Assembly (NCBI RefSeq): GCF_964355755.1
Contig: NC_092674.1
Coordinates: 26,958,001 to 27,022,000 of the forward strand
Length of the DNA stretch: 64,000 bases
Direction: 5' to 3'
Source of the DNA: Antedon mediterranea
Lineage: Eukaryota > Echinodermata > Crinoidea > Comatulida > Antedonidae
Position 1 is the stretch's first letter. Each line of letters starts with the position of its first letter. Position numbers and translations under genes: made by a program. The notes under the pieces were generated by a model. The model was not told the DNA's origin, searched no databases, and worked only from the letters and a program-made list of their open reading frames with translations. Of the stretch, positions 12,261 through 25,600 are shown piece by piece.

Positions 12261-13151
12261 AGAGGTATAATTTGAACAGGCTTCTTTATTATTGATTCAA
12301 TTATGGACGATAGAAACAGAAGGACTAAAGTGGTGTTACAAAATAAACAAAGGCTTCTTTGTAGCGCATACGCCGTTACATACATAGGCATACATGGTAA
12401 ATTACATTATTTGATAGTCTACAGATTAACTTTAGTTTCAGGTTTTTTACGGAACAATATTATAATTCAAATATAAAAATTGCATATTTTGATAATTTTT
12501 CGGAGACTCCGATCGTAAGAAAATGAACTTTTCGTAGTCCGATTTTAATGAAATTAAATACAATTGTTCACCAACATATTCTTGTTGTCAATTAATCCTC
12601 GACGCATGCATGTCAATAGAACAATCAGACTGCGCATACGATTTATAAATGGGTATGTTTTGTTGTAAGTCTTTATTTACAATAGGTATTTACTTTCTAT
12701 AGAGGGCCGCGGCAGCATGGCAGCACAGAGTGCTCGTCCGATTGGCAGCAGCTTTAGCATACCAAAGAACCCCATTTCGAAAAGATTGGTCTGCAAAATT
12801 TAATCTCCAAAAAAGCCCATCTTGAAATCAAGCCCACAGTGGGCTTCTTTTTAAGATAAAATATTTGAATAATCGCAATGTGAAGGAGTCACTGATTAAT
12901 TTGAACATCATATAGGCATTGCTGCTAATTTACACTTCTATGATGCTATGGAGCACATATACATATAGCTCAATGCCTTAACCTTTGAAAAAAGAAATTC
13001 TAGTCTCAATGTGTATGCTTTCTTTTATTTCAATTGCTACAGTATTAGACCTATACAGGTAGTATTGAATAAAGTGAATATCAAATGGGCTTACATTATG
13101 TTTTACGTTTTTATTATAGCCTTAACAGCTTAAGAGTAGGCATTAATGCTA

Positions 13152-13871
13152 TTAAACATCGAAAAGGAGAAAACCTGTAAAGGTCACAGGGCGACCAGTA
13201 GTACCGTAAACATAACTAGATCCTCCAGCATTTAGCCACACCTGGTCACCAGTTTTTAGTTGAAGGGTTGCTCCATACGTCTGTTGAGCATGACCTTTAG
13301 AATAACTTCGAGTCACTTGCGCAATGACCCTCCCATTAAACATCAAACTGACATCTGCTCGAATTCCTTGAGAATCATTTTGAGCATAGCTAAATATAAA
13401 ATAATACACGCCAGGATATTGACATGTAAACATTCCGCTATTTTTGTTAAAACTATTGCCGTAATTAAGTTCCATTGTAGTGAAAGTGATAAATGTCTCT
13501 GGAGGGATTATTGGAGTTGTGCGTAGTGCAGTGAATGCAGACTTTCTAACAACTGCTTGCACCCCGGGATTTCCTTTATCGCCTTTTAATCCGGTATCCC
13601 CCTTAGGACCGACGGGTCCTGCTATTCCTGTTAATCCTATAGGTCCGTCATCACCTTTCATTCCAGGGTCTCCTTTCTGGCCTTGATTTCCTTGATGCCC
13701 AGCTATGCCATGTGTTCCAGGGATCCCTGGCATTCCAGGTGTACCTTGACAGCAAACGTTGCAAGTGTTATTAGCAGCAGCATTGCCTTGTTCATCATAT
13801 GCATTGGTTACACCAATTACAATACATAGACCCAATATGCCTACACACCAGGTAAATGGCCGACTCATCAT
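13152..13871 (-). CDS. Secreted collagen-like C1q-domain protein, copy 2
   Basis: A 239-residue paralogue of the neighbouring downstream gene in the same orientation. Its signal peptide is nearly identical (first 17 residues the same). It has the Cys cluster TCNVCC, 21 uninterrupted Gly-X-Y triplets (residues ~42-104), then a C1q domain with FTALRTT, NKNSGMFTCQYPGVYYF, TGDQVWL and FTGFLLFDV. The collagen stalk is intact here, whereas copy 1 has a Gly to Ala break and a lost triplet. The C1q surfaces differ at scattered positions (HHDAQG versus QNDSQG; TNGESS versus NAGGSS). An acceptor (CTATGTAG/ATA) precedes the ATG. The whole transcription unit, including upstream DNA, is duplicated (11.6-11.9 versus 14.4-14.7 kb), so this is a tandem gene duplication. 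Confidence 0.92.
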   Translation of the reverse strand: MMSRPFTWCVGILGLCIVIGVTNAYDEQGNAAANNTCNVCCQGTPGMPGIPGTHGIAGHQGNQGQKGDPGMKGDDGPIGLTGIAGPVGPKGDTGLKGDKGNPGVQAVVRKSAFTALRTTPIIPPETFITFTTMELNYGNSFNKNSGMFTCQYPGVYYFIFSYAQNDSQGIRADVSLMFNGRVIAQVTRSYSKGHAQQTYGATLQLKTGDQVWLNAGGSSYVYGTTGRPVTFTGFLLFDV

Positions 13872-14212
13872 TATCTACATAGATGAATAAAAACAGATCA
13901 TTAAGCTTGGTTCTCACTAGGACTATAACCAATCACAGTTGATCTGTTGCGGATTGTTCAAATTACTAAAAAGTCAGTGCGTTCGGCATAGAAAAAAAAA
14001 CACCAATCTTTATAGTGTACTCTACTTTTCTTCAAATTTGGAGCAAGTTTCTGGAACCCTCTGCCAATAGACTTAAGGGAACTAATATCGATAGATCTAT
14101 TTAAGAAGTGAGAATGTGTGTCCCTATACAGAAATGTATTACTAGACTAGCAGTAGTATATTAAGACAACAAGTTTTGAAGGAAGAAGGTACAGTGCAGT
14201 AAGACCAGACAC

Positions 14213-14311
14213 TAAATATGGTAGTGATATTCCCAAATATAGTAGTAAAATTACATTATCATGTCCATATATGGGCACATAACATTTTTTTGTCACATCA
14301 AGTTTGATAGT
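14213..14311. mobile_element. Palindromic MITE family A, decayed copy
   Basis: Contains the family core (ATATGGTAGTGATAT ... CATGTCCATATATGGGCACAT ... AGTTTGATAGT) but has lost the left arm. It lies in the first intron of C1q copy 2 and is absent from copy 1, so it inserted after the duplication or was lost from the other copy. Confidence 0.75.
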
Positions 14312-14372
14312 AACAATCAGAATTATTAAAGAAAACTGACAAACTAAATCTTCACAAAAACATGGCTCTTAC

Positions 14373-14705
14373 CTTAAACATGTTGCTAGTTTCATGAAAA
14401 TGTGGAAACAAACCAAGCTGCATGATATGGCTTGTTATAATAGGTTTGAAGATTATCATGTGGTCAAAAATGCATCTTCTGTTTGGTTGATAAATTTAGC
14501 ACTTGTTGTATTGCTACAATCATCAATTAATTGGTATCTTTACCATTTTATTATCTATACCATGTTTCGGCTTAAACTAAAAGCAGACTTAGATCTGTCC
14601 TCCTGTAAGTCACGCATTCGTTTGGAAACCTTTCAACAATTAATATATTGTACAAATTATACATCTGTAATTACATCAATTTTAACGGCTTACTTTCATG
14701 TAGAT
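14373..14705 (-). promoter_or_regulatory. Predicted non-coding exon 1 and promoter of C1q copy 2
   Basis: On the - strand, CAACATGTTTAAG/GTAAGA is a good donor after 14373. The following ~330 bp are the duplicated counterpart of 11595-11900, including AGATTATCATGTGGTC and a TTTCAACAATTAATATATTGTAC block, while the first intron in between is much less similar. Shared blocks are candidate control elements. Confidence 0.5.
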
Positions 14706-15669
14706 TAATGTGTGGAGAAAGAATATTTACATTATATGATAACAAACTTTTATAATAAGTACTGCATACTGTACCTACTATTTCACTCGTTCTCGCGTGT
14801 CTTGGTTTATCGTGACATGGTATACTTTCATTTCAATTCACATGCAGAGTTTAGTTAATCCAATTTCAAGTGTTTAATGTCTTTATATGTAGCGTTTACA
14901 CACCTGTAAAATTCACATCAATTATGCTTTTAATGCTTAATTTTGTCAAGTTCGTGTTGTGCAGAATGTTTACTTATAATTTATATCATTCCTCCTGAAA
15001 TTGAAAAATAAGACTTTCCATAAATTAATTGATGTACATGGGTAATTGGAATTTTTTTCAAATTTGTTTCTTTTATGACAGGTTCCCAATTTTCTCATGA
15101 TATTAAAATGAATATATCATTGAGTAATAATAAATAAAACCTGTACCATTTTTGCAAAAATAATTATAGTTAAATTACTGTACAAGATAAAACCCTTGTG
15201 GCGTGCCACACTTGTTTGCGCCGCCACGGTTTGGTGCTTGATCCGCGATCGACCATACTTGCGATCGCGACACGGCAAAATAAAAAGTCCATAAAAAACG
15301 TAAGTAGTAGCCACTAAAAACGTTAAATAATCTTATTAATATGATTGTCCTTCACTAGTTGGATGTCATGTTCTACTAGAAAAACGTATTTAGATGTTGT
15401 TTAGTAGTATTTTAATACAATTAAGCCAAGATAATCTAGGCCTCTAAATAGCCGGTAATTGTTCTAATTTCTTAAAGCCGGTTTCTTTCTCACACCTGTC
15501 AAAGCTTCTCTTGTCCCTTGTAGTTTTTAGCAGTCGTTTCGTCCTTTTGACTATCAATCATTCCAAATGTTATTTATTAAAACAGTTTAAAATAGTATAC
15601 TACTGTACCACGCTTCTAAAAATAATACATTTGTTTCAGAGAGGCTACTTATAATAGATAATAAACAAA

Positions 15670-16079
15670 ATGGGGCTAAAATTTGGTAATCTTGCCAAGT
15701 ACAGTAATGTGATCACCTACTCTTTGTCGCCGTATGCACAAAAGCCCTTTGCAGGTTTTTTCAAGAATGGAATTCCAAACTTATGGCGTAGATTCAGAAG
15801 CAAAGTATTTATTATGGCTCCACGTAAGTAATGTGTGACAAAAATGCGATTTTTTAGACTTAAACTACTGTAGTAAAAAAAAAATTTTTAAACAGAAATT
15901 TATTTTAAAAACAAGTGAATAATTGTTAGTAAAAGATCCAAATTCGATAAAACGAGCTTATAAATATTTCTTTTTCGTTTTCAGCTTTTATCTTTGGATA
16001 TCTTGTGTATTCGTGGGGAACTGAAAAACATAGACAACTAAGTCGCAAGGATCCTGCTGTCTACGCCAACGATGAATAG
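15670..16079 (+). CDS. UQCRQ: Cytochrome b-c1 complex subunit 8 (ubiquinone-binding protein QP-C)
   Basis: Small subunit of mitochondrial respiratory complex III, anchored in the inner membrane next to cytochrome b. Two exons, 15670-15823 and 15985-16079, joined in phase 1 (donor CAC/GTAAGT, acceptor TTTTCAG) give 82 residues, the same length as the human protein. Recognisable features: MGLKFGNLAK start, the ITYSLSP motif, FKNGIPN and RRFRSK, a single membrane segment (residues ~45-62: VFIMAPPFIFGYLVYSWG) and the WGTEKHRQ...KDPAVYANDE tail, matching mammalian WGTEEFERS...NPAAYENDK. The gene is complete and lies about 590 bp upstream of the PHKA start on the same strand. Confidence 0.95.
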
Positions 16080-16666
16080 ATATTGCATGTTTTATAAAGT
16101 TATAAAAATGTGTGAACATTTGTGTGGAAATTTCAGTAGGAATTTATCAATTGGAAGTTGATTTATACCATACAACAAACATTTTAAATTTTGCTTGCTC
16201 CTAATTGGAGACAAGACAACTGAAAAAAAAACTCCTAAGTTTGTGATTAGGACAATAAAAGCAATACTGTAATTTCTTTTGATTTGTTTGTTGCAGTAGA
16301 TGAGATGTTGAAATAAAAGTTTATTATCTATCAAACTTGTATATTTTATTGGTATAAAATATAAATTCTTGTTTGAATTGTATAACTATATAGTTAATTT
16401 GTAAATGTACATTATTTTTTCGGTTTTATACATAAAACGACGAGTATAGGAAGGACGTATACAAACATTTTCACTTTAATTTACAAACGGTTGGTGGCGC
16501 TATATATTGTTATGATAGAGGGGATTTGGATGGATTGCGAGAATCAAATGGTTTTCCGATCCCGCCCACCACCGCGACCGCCGCAAGAAAAAGTCGGGAT
16601 GGAACCTGGGTTAGGCCTAGGTTGATTATAGTTCAATTTAAAAACATTGTCTTTCTCCAAAGTGTA

Positions 16667-19600
16667 ATGAGAAGCAGAAGTAATTCAGGTGTTCGCCTGG
16701 ACTTTTATAACAGGCTGGTATCAAACACAATATTATCCCACCAGGTACGTACTGTAGAGTGGCTAGAGCCAGGCCTAGCTAGCTAGAGTAGGATGGGGCA
16801 TTAGGCTCCAGTTTTACCATTCTTGCTTCTCATAATAACAACTAGGCCTAATAATATAGAACAAAGAATCCATTAATTAAATAACTTTATTAAACTAGAC
16901 TAGGCTAGCTAGCCTATTTTGATTTTTAAGAAAAGTTTAATTTAATTATTATTATACTATATTACTTTATTATTATAGAATCCGGTTACTGGACTTTTAC
17001 CAGCCAGCACCAATGAGAGTGATGCATGGGTCCGTGACAATGTGTACAGTATTATGGCTGTGTGGGGGTTAGCGCTAGCTTATAGGAAGCAGGCTGATTT
17101 AGACGAGGACAGAGCAAAAGCATATGAACTTGAACAGGTAAGTGAGCCATTCCATGCCAAATCAAATATTTTACCAACAATTCATCATAGTCATCATCTC
17201 AGATATTGCTAAAAATAAAATCACATGTACCTTTATAGAGCTCTTAAAAACTGTGTGTATAAATACAAATTGATCGATCTCGTACCACTCCAAATGTCAA
17301 ATTTAATATCTTGCTATCTTTATGGCAGCCTTTGCAAGTTTACATTTATAAAAAATAATCATTGACCTAAAGCTCTGTTTACACTATTAAATTAGTTTGA
17401 CAAAAAAGGTGTGATGTCCCCAAATATGGTAGTGATATGATATCATCGTCATGTCCATGTATGGGCACATCACATTTGTTTGTCACATAAAGTTTGATAG
17501 TGTCGACATAGCTTTACAAATATTTAATTTGATATTTAATGTGTATTTTGAAAAAAGGTGTGATGTGCCCAAATATGGTAGTGATATGGTATCATATATG
17601 AGCACATCACATTTGCAAGTCACATAAAGTTTGATAATGTAGACAGAGGTTTACAAATATTTAGTTGGATATTTAATGTGTATTTTGAAAAAAGGTGTGA
17701 TGTGCCCAAATATGGTAGTGATATGATATCATCATGTCCATATATGGGCACATCACATTTGTGTTGTCACGTTTGTCACATAAAGTTTGATACCTGTAGT
17801 GTAGACAGAGCTTTACAAATATTTAATTTGTATGTGTATTTTGATATTTGATTACTTGTTACAGAGAGTGGTAAAACTAATGAGAGGGTTACTGATGGCC
17901 ATGATGAGGCAAGGCAGTAAACTAGAAGCTTTCAAACAAACTCAAAGTCCTCAAGATTCACTCCATGCTAAGTTCAGCACTCAGACTGGTCACACTTGTG
18001 TTGGGGACAACGAATGGGGACATCTTCAAATAGATGCAACGTCACTCTACCTCCTAATGCTGTCACAAATGACTGCTTCAGGTACTTTTGTTTTTTTTAA
18101 ATCTCCCTTTTATTTATAGATTAAAGATGTATTTTTCCTTTAAAAAAAACATGGAAAATTGAAAAATAAAGATTAATGAAATCAGACTTTAAATAGGTCA
18201 TTTTGCAGTTTTAATAATGTTATCGTTTCCATAAACAAAAAAAACATGGAAAAATGAAAAATAAAGATTAATGAAATCAGACTTTAAATAGGTCATTTTT
18301 CAGTTTTAATAATGTTATCGTTTCCATAAACAAAAACATTTTCTGAAGACAAAATAAACGTTTAAATTCAACCAAAACCACATTGGGTGGCAGGCCAATC
18401 TGACTATATTTTTGAGATACTATTAATTAATAATATAATATTAATTCAATCACTATTATGTGAAAGTAAAATGGCATATTAAAAAAAAATGTTTTTTTTT
18501 TTATTAGGAGGACAATATATCTGTAATATATTTATTTCTATAATATTTTAATCTAAGTTATCATATTTTAGGGTTACAGATTATCTTTAGTCTTGATGAG
18601 GTGGCATTCATACAGAATCTAGTCTTTTACATCCAGTCTGCATACAGAATTCCGGACTACGGGATCTGGGAAAGGGGAGATAAGATGAATCATGGCTTAC
18701 CAGAACTAAATGCCAGCTCAATAGGAATGGCAAAGGTGAGAAATCGACACACGAGTATAAATGTGTACCATGGTGAATTATGTGTGGTATAAATGTGTAC
18801 CATGGTGAATTATGTGTGGTATAAATGTGTACCATGGTGAATTATGTGTGGTATAAATGTGTACCATGGTGAATTATGTGTGGTATAAATGTGTACCATG
18901 GTGAATTATGTGTGGTATAAATGTGTACCATGGTGAATTATGTGTGGTATAAATGTGTACCATGGTGAATTATGTGTGGTATAAATGTGTACCATGGTGA
19001 ATTATGTGTGGTATAAATGTGTACCATGGTGAATTATGTGTGGTATAAATGTGTACCATGGTGAATTATATGTGGTATAAATGTGTACCATGGTGAATTA
19101 TGTATACGAAAGATTGTCCCACAAAAAATATGGATAAAATCAATAAGCTATTTTGTACTATTCAACCCCCTCCCCCCCCCCCCCCCAAAAAAAAAAAAAA
19201 AAAATTTCTGTCATAAAAAAATACCTAATAAACAGTCACATTTAATCAACCTATTGACTTCCTCATTCGAATGTCCTCTTATTACCCACACTCCCCAGGA
19301 AAAAAATAATTTCTGTTATAAAAGAAAAAATAAACAGTAACATTTAATCAACCCATTGACTTCTATAATTCCTAAATCTCATGTTTTCTTTGATTTTAGG
19401 CTGCCATGGAAGCTATTAACGAACTTGATCTGTATGGGGCTAGAGGAGGTGCTGCGTCAGTGATACACGTGCAGTCTGATCACATTGCATGCTGTCAGGC
19501 TATTCTACACTCTATGCTACCAAAAGAATCCAGTTCAAAGGTTAGTTATTATCGCAGAATTGGTATCATTTACAACAATTTGGATGAGAACTTTAACCGT

Positions 19601-22600
19601 ATCAAAAAAATAGTGAAGACCATTTGATAGGAAAGCTTTTAGTCTTGGCCTTTCTTAATTAATTACATAAACTGACCCTAAGCCAAAATAGCATGGTAAA
19701 AAGTCTATGCAAGGTGCCTTAATAGAAACCCTGCTTATTTCTTAAAGCTCGGTCTACACTATCAAACTTAATGTTACAAAAAATGTGATGTGCCCATATA
19801 TGGACATGATGATGTCATATCACTACCATATTTGAGCATATCACTACCATATTTGAGCATATCACTACCATATTTGAGCACAACGCTTTTTTGTCAAACT
19901 AGTTTGATAGTGTAGACAGAGTTTAAGATATGCACATATATATAGTAAATTTATTTTTATTTTTGTAATTAAATAATCATTTCATCCTCGAGCCGTTTTT
20001 TTCTCTTTTTTTAAAGGAAATTGATGCTGGTTTATTAAGCGTAATAGGTTTCCCAGCATTCTCCTGCGATGATGAGAGCTTAGTAAATGTTACACGAGAT
20101 CAGATAATTGATAAATTAGACGGACAGTACGGGTGTAAGCGATTCCTGAGAGACGGATACAAAACGCCAAAAGAGGTAAACCTATTATAATTCACAGTAA
20201 TCACAAGTTTGTGCCATACAGGCTTTGAAACCACAATATATAATGAAATGTGATCGTTTCAATTAATTTAATTAAATTTCAATATATTATCGGGTATAGA
20301 ATTTATTCTGTGCCTGTAGTGTTCGAAAAATTGATATGTTATATTATTTGCTGTGCATTTCTGGTTAAATTAACAGAAACATACTATAATGCTCTGTTAT
20401 CACAACTTTACACACTAAAGGCTTTGAAACTCCATAGAGGAACAATATTGCAAAACAAATCCCATACATTTCAGATTTATGTCAGAATCGTTGCTTTAGC
20501 CAGTAGGTCTCACTTTGTAAATTATGAATTTGTTATTGTATGCAAATATTACCACAACATCAGCCTTATATTTTGTTTCTTCTAGGATCCCAATAGACTA
20601 TACTACGAACCAGCAGAGCTCAAGATATTTGAGAATATTGAGTGTGAATGGCCCTTATTTTGGACGTATTTGGTGTTGGATGGCGTATTCCGTGGTAACA
20701 AAGAGTTAGTTGATAAATACAGTGAAAAGCTTGATAGCAAATTAGTTAGACTGGAGAATGGAATTAAAGGTGTACCAGAGCTTTACTATGTACCAGAGGA
20801 AAAGGTAAATAGGAAGGAAACTTTCAATGTGACCTATGACCTATGATAAATTGCCAATGGTTCAGTCATGGCGCTTCCTTTGTTTTTCAGAACTATATAC
20901 GTGGTGTACCGCAAACTTATATCAACATTATTTTGTCATTTCTTGTAATATTGCTTAGGTCGACTTAGAGTATAAAAATCCCCATAGTCAAAAGCGTGAG
21001 GCCGGAGGAAAGATGCCACACATGTGGGGGCAGTCTTTATACATCTTAGGCTGTCTGTTAAAGGAGAAGTTTTTAGCACCGGGCGAGATTGATCCTCTAA
21101 ATCGTCGTTTTTCAACTGAACCAAAACCAGACCTCGTTGTCCAAGGTAAGAGAAACAAGAGAAGGAGGCATTTTTAAAGCTCTCTCTACACTATCAAAGT
21201 AAACCAAATATGGTAGTGATATGACATCATCATGTCCATAAATGGGAAAAATATCCTCATTAAAATTGAGCAGCCAAATTGCAGGAAAACCATGACATTG
21301 CATATTGATATTTAGTATTTTAATCAAAGACTTTCTAATATAAATTGTTCATTTTGAGTTAAAAAAACAATTTCTTATTATTTTTAATACAGTATTTCTT
21401 TTTCAATTCACAAATCTTAAAAATACAAATATTTGATTACAAATTGGTTTGTTTACAGTTGTTTTACTTGCTGAAAATGAAGAAATAAAACAGGCACTTG
21501 CTGATAAAAATATTCCAGTGGAGACCGTCTCTGAGGTATCCCCAATCCAAATTCACCCAGCCAGGGTGTTGAGCCAGCTTTACAAAAGACTTGGTAACAA
21601 TATTTGTTTGTATATAAAAAAAATTATTTTCAGATATTTGTCGTACACCATAGAATTATTGATATATATAATAAAGTTTTCAAATAATAAGAAAAATTAA
21701 GTAAATAAATGATATGTTTTTTTTACCATAACAGTTATTTGATGACTACACTTAAATTGTAGATATAAACATGGTTTTTTTAAATAAATTTTATCAATAT
21801 AGGACGGAGTGACAAACTCGGGTTGACAGGATGTCCAGTGCAATCAGTGGGTTTACTTAGTACAAGTAAACTGTACGTTCTTCATGATAAAACGTTAGCG
21901 TTTGTCCCGCAGGTAAGAAAAAAATTTCCAAAATCAATTAATCAATTAAATAAAAATGTGTCTAAAATGAAAAAAAAGTTTATGAATATTACAGCATGCA
22001 AAGTTTCAACTGAACGCAACTCAAAATTGTATAATTTTTATTATTTAGAACTAAAATTAATGTATATTTTTTTAGTTTTTAGACCAACAGCAATTTTACT
22101 TGGCTCTTGATGTAAATCTGTTAGTTGATATATTTCATCATGATGTTGCGTACCTTCGGTATAACTGGCGCGAGGTCGGCCGTCCAACGTTAGTTATGAC
22201 TGTAACTCACAGTATGTTCGGTAAGTAAAAGATTTATTTCATTGAATTATGTATTATGATTTCAATTTAATATTTAAGAAATATAGTACACAGGTTTTTT
22301 GATTATTATTATTTTTGTTAAGTACACAACTGAATTGAACATAGGCTTTACTATCTTGTACCCCTAATTTTTTTCTTTGTTGGCCCTAGCATTTAGTAGA
22401 AATATATCCATAATGATTGTACAATAACACGCATATATCATATAAATATAATATATAAAATGAATGAGATTAAATTTGTTTAAATAATTAAATTTCTAGA
22501 GAACATGCAACTGCAATCGGCTCTTCTGGCCACTATCCGTAAAGTGCGTACAGGATATTTCAGTGGGGTGCAAGTACTTATGCGAAGTCTGTCTGACTTT

Positions 22601-25600
22601 TTAAGCACAGCTTGTGTCAATCAATTAACTTTCTTAGAATCATCAGGTATGTTTATTATGTATGCATCCAACAACCTATGCTTTTAAACCTCGTCTCAAA
22701 AAAATAAATTCAGGAACTGTGATATGATTTGGACCAAGAACCATGTATAAGCAAGCATGTCACAGCATGCATAAGATAAAATACAAAGTATTTGTAAAAA
22801 ATCTATTTTTAAAATTTATTTTAAAATAGACTTGCTGCTTTTTGATTTTTCGCTGAAAAAAATGAACAATGGTTGTAAAAACTTACAAAGATATTGAATT
22901 TTGTGAAAGAATTTAGTCTAAATTTATGATATTGAAACAAAGTGCAATGTTTATTAAAGACTTTGACCAGTGAGGATAGATACATTGATAACAATGATAA
23001 CATTTTGCGCAAATAGCTAAACTAGCTTTTAAGCTCTGTCTACATTATCAAACTTTATGCAACAAAAAAACACCATGACGTCATATCACTACCATATTTG
23101 GGCACATCAAACTTTTTTGTAAAAACTAGTTTGATAGTGTGGACAGAGCTTTAGGCTTAGCAAAGAATGTATGAAAATAATGTGATTTATCCTCTCTGAT
23201 TCTTCAATATGTTATATGAATGAACTTTACTCATCAGCAAAACCTGATGCTCTAATAAGTACACTGAACGACCGACATCCCTCCCTGAACCTTCTCAGCA
23301 CTAAAGTGTCGTTAACTGAATCTAATTGGAGCCAAAAAACTGATAGACTTCGCAAACGTCGAATGTCTGGCACCATTCATCAGTTGCTGCAACGGACACG
23401 CTCCATTGATCTTGGCGAGTCGCCAGGTAGGCCTGTAGCAGATTGCCAAATGGATGAAAGCTAGGATCATACACACTTTTAAAAAGCTATCATATTTAAT
23501 TTTATACTATATCTAACTCAAATTTTAACATATAGTATTTCAGTTTATTCTTTACTATTCCATGAACTTTCTACTGTTCTAATACGAATCTATTGCGCTT
23601 ATTATACCAATACGCAAGAAATTTGTAATAGGTAGCAGGTAAAATGTCTGCAGACTCGGCCTGTAAAAAAAAAATATATAAAAAAAAGATAACACAATCC
23701 AATTCAATGTTACTTTAGATTCTAAGCAATTTTTAAACATAAACAAAGAAAATTTAAGTTTAAATTTTAGAATTAAAAAGCTGCTTCTTTATAACACCCA
23801 TTGAGGGCCCTTTTCTGGGTCAGATTCACGATCGTAGCGCCATCAAATTAATACATCCTCATCTATAGCATAAATTTGATGTATTGTCCCTTTGACTAAT
23901 TCCAACAAATTTTTTTTTAAATATTTCGAAAAAAGGGGGTATCATATCATAATAGTTATTAACTTTCACCAAAAATTAGTCAAAAAAAAAAAAATTTAAC
24001 CGAAATACAGACGTTTTTTTGTTCAAAACGTGACGATTTTCCAGACGAAATGTAATCAAATTAATATACCTGTTAATTACGTAACCTTGTTGTTTTTGGC
24101 TCGAATTTTCGACTTAAGATGGATAACTTTAATATTACTTTGATATGGCCAATTTAAATTTAGAATATTTTTTTTTCATTTTTTGCGTTTCAAGGGACAA
24201 TACATCTTTTAAACAGCTTTTTATTATTGTTGTTTATCATTATGATGGCTTTAAGTGTGTTTGATCTGTTTGTGTTTCTTTGTTACACATCCTTTCCTGT
24301 TACTGCCTGGAATAATATAATACAAAGTTTATTGTGGTAAAAGCTAACAAATGTATTTATTTTATTTATAAATTTTCATTTATTAGAATGAAAAGAAATG
24401 ATGGTTGGAGGATTGAGGTTATTTCTTGCCTTTTTTAACCAACATTAACAATTTATTCCAAATTTTTTTTTATGATTTGCCAAAATACCATGAAGTGTAG
24501 CAAAAGTTTAATACTTGTGTTCATAAATAAAAGGCAGTGAGAAATTGTTCTTTGTAAATGTTAACAAAAAAAATGTATGTTGTGAAATATTTCAATCCTC
24601 CACTGATCATAAAGTGCATGTTTGGGTGTGCTCTTGCTTGCATGTGATTCCTTCTATATTGATGTAATTCTAGGCAATTATAAAAGTATTATACAGCAGC
24701 TTGATGATATGAATGATAATGATTGGTGCCCAATGCCATTCCTGCCTAGCATTAGGAAAGTAAATCCGTTAAAGCCACTGCCACGAAATATCACTGATCC
24801 TACGTTAGATCTAATCTCAAACATGACAAAAACTGCATCACAAACAAAGAGTCCGGTGTCGGGTATAATTCAACAAACACGTCTGATTAGCCGAACAGGT
24901 ATTTCTATTTTGTTTGTGAATATTTCTTTAAAGGTTCAATCCTGAGATTAGAAGAAGTCTTTGTACAATACTTAACATATCATTGCCATAGGGGCTTGCT
25001 TTAAAGTTTTGTCCACACTATCCAAAAAATGTGATGTGCTCAAATATGGTAGTGACATGACATCATCATGTCCGTATATGGGCACATTTTTTTTGTCGCA
25101 TTAAGTTTGATAGTGGAGACGGAGCTTTAGACGTCTTGCACTAGAAGTTCTTGCTTTTGTAGTTGTGAAAATGTTGTTTTTGTTAATACAGCAATTAATG
25201 AAAGATTTGTTTAGTTTTAAATTAATCTCTTTATCATTTTCCTTAGAGTAAACTATTTTATTTTGTACTTTCATTTGCATCTTGAAAAACAATTGCTTTT
25301 TGTATTTTCAAAGAAACAATTTATACTTATACAAAATAATTATTATTTTTAGCATAGCATAAATAATTCAAAATTATCTAAAATAAATTTTTATCATATT
25401 TTAAAATAATTCATAATTCATACTTACAAAATTATTATTATTAATTATCATGTCATCATACTTTTTCATCATATTTGTAATTGTCACACTGCCTGTAAAC
25501 AATCATAAAAAAAATTTTTTTATTTAGATATAAAATTCATTATTAGAAATCATAGTTATAATGATGACCATTGTGATATTTGTGTTAAATAAAAGTTTAA

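Noticed and set aside
12700-12850. GCAGCATGGCAGCACAGAGTG region as a processed-gene fragment
   Set aside because: No frame stays open for a recognisable peptide, and no similarity to a gene I know.
16526-16666. Upstream in-frame ATG (16526) as the PHKA start
   Set aside because: The 47 extra residues are unlike any PHKA. The ATG at 16667 gives [12 protein letters not shown], identical to the family start.
18756-19103. 32-bp regularly spaced repeats as a CRISPR array
   Set aside because: Units are directly adjacent with no unique spacers, and they lie in an intron of a eukaryotic gene. It is a minisatellite.
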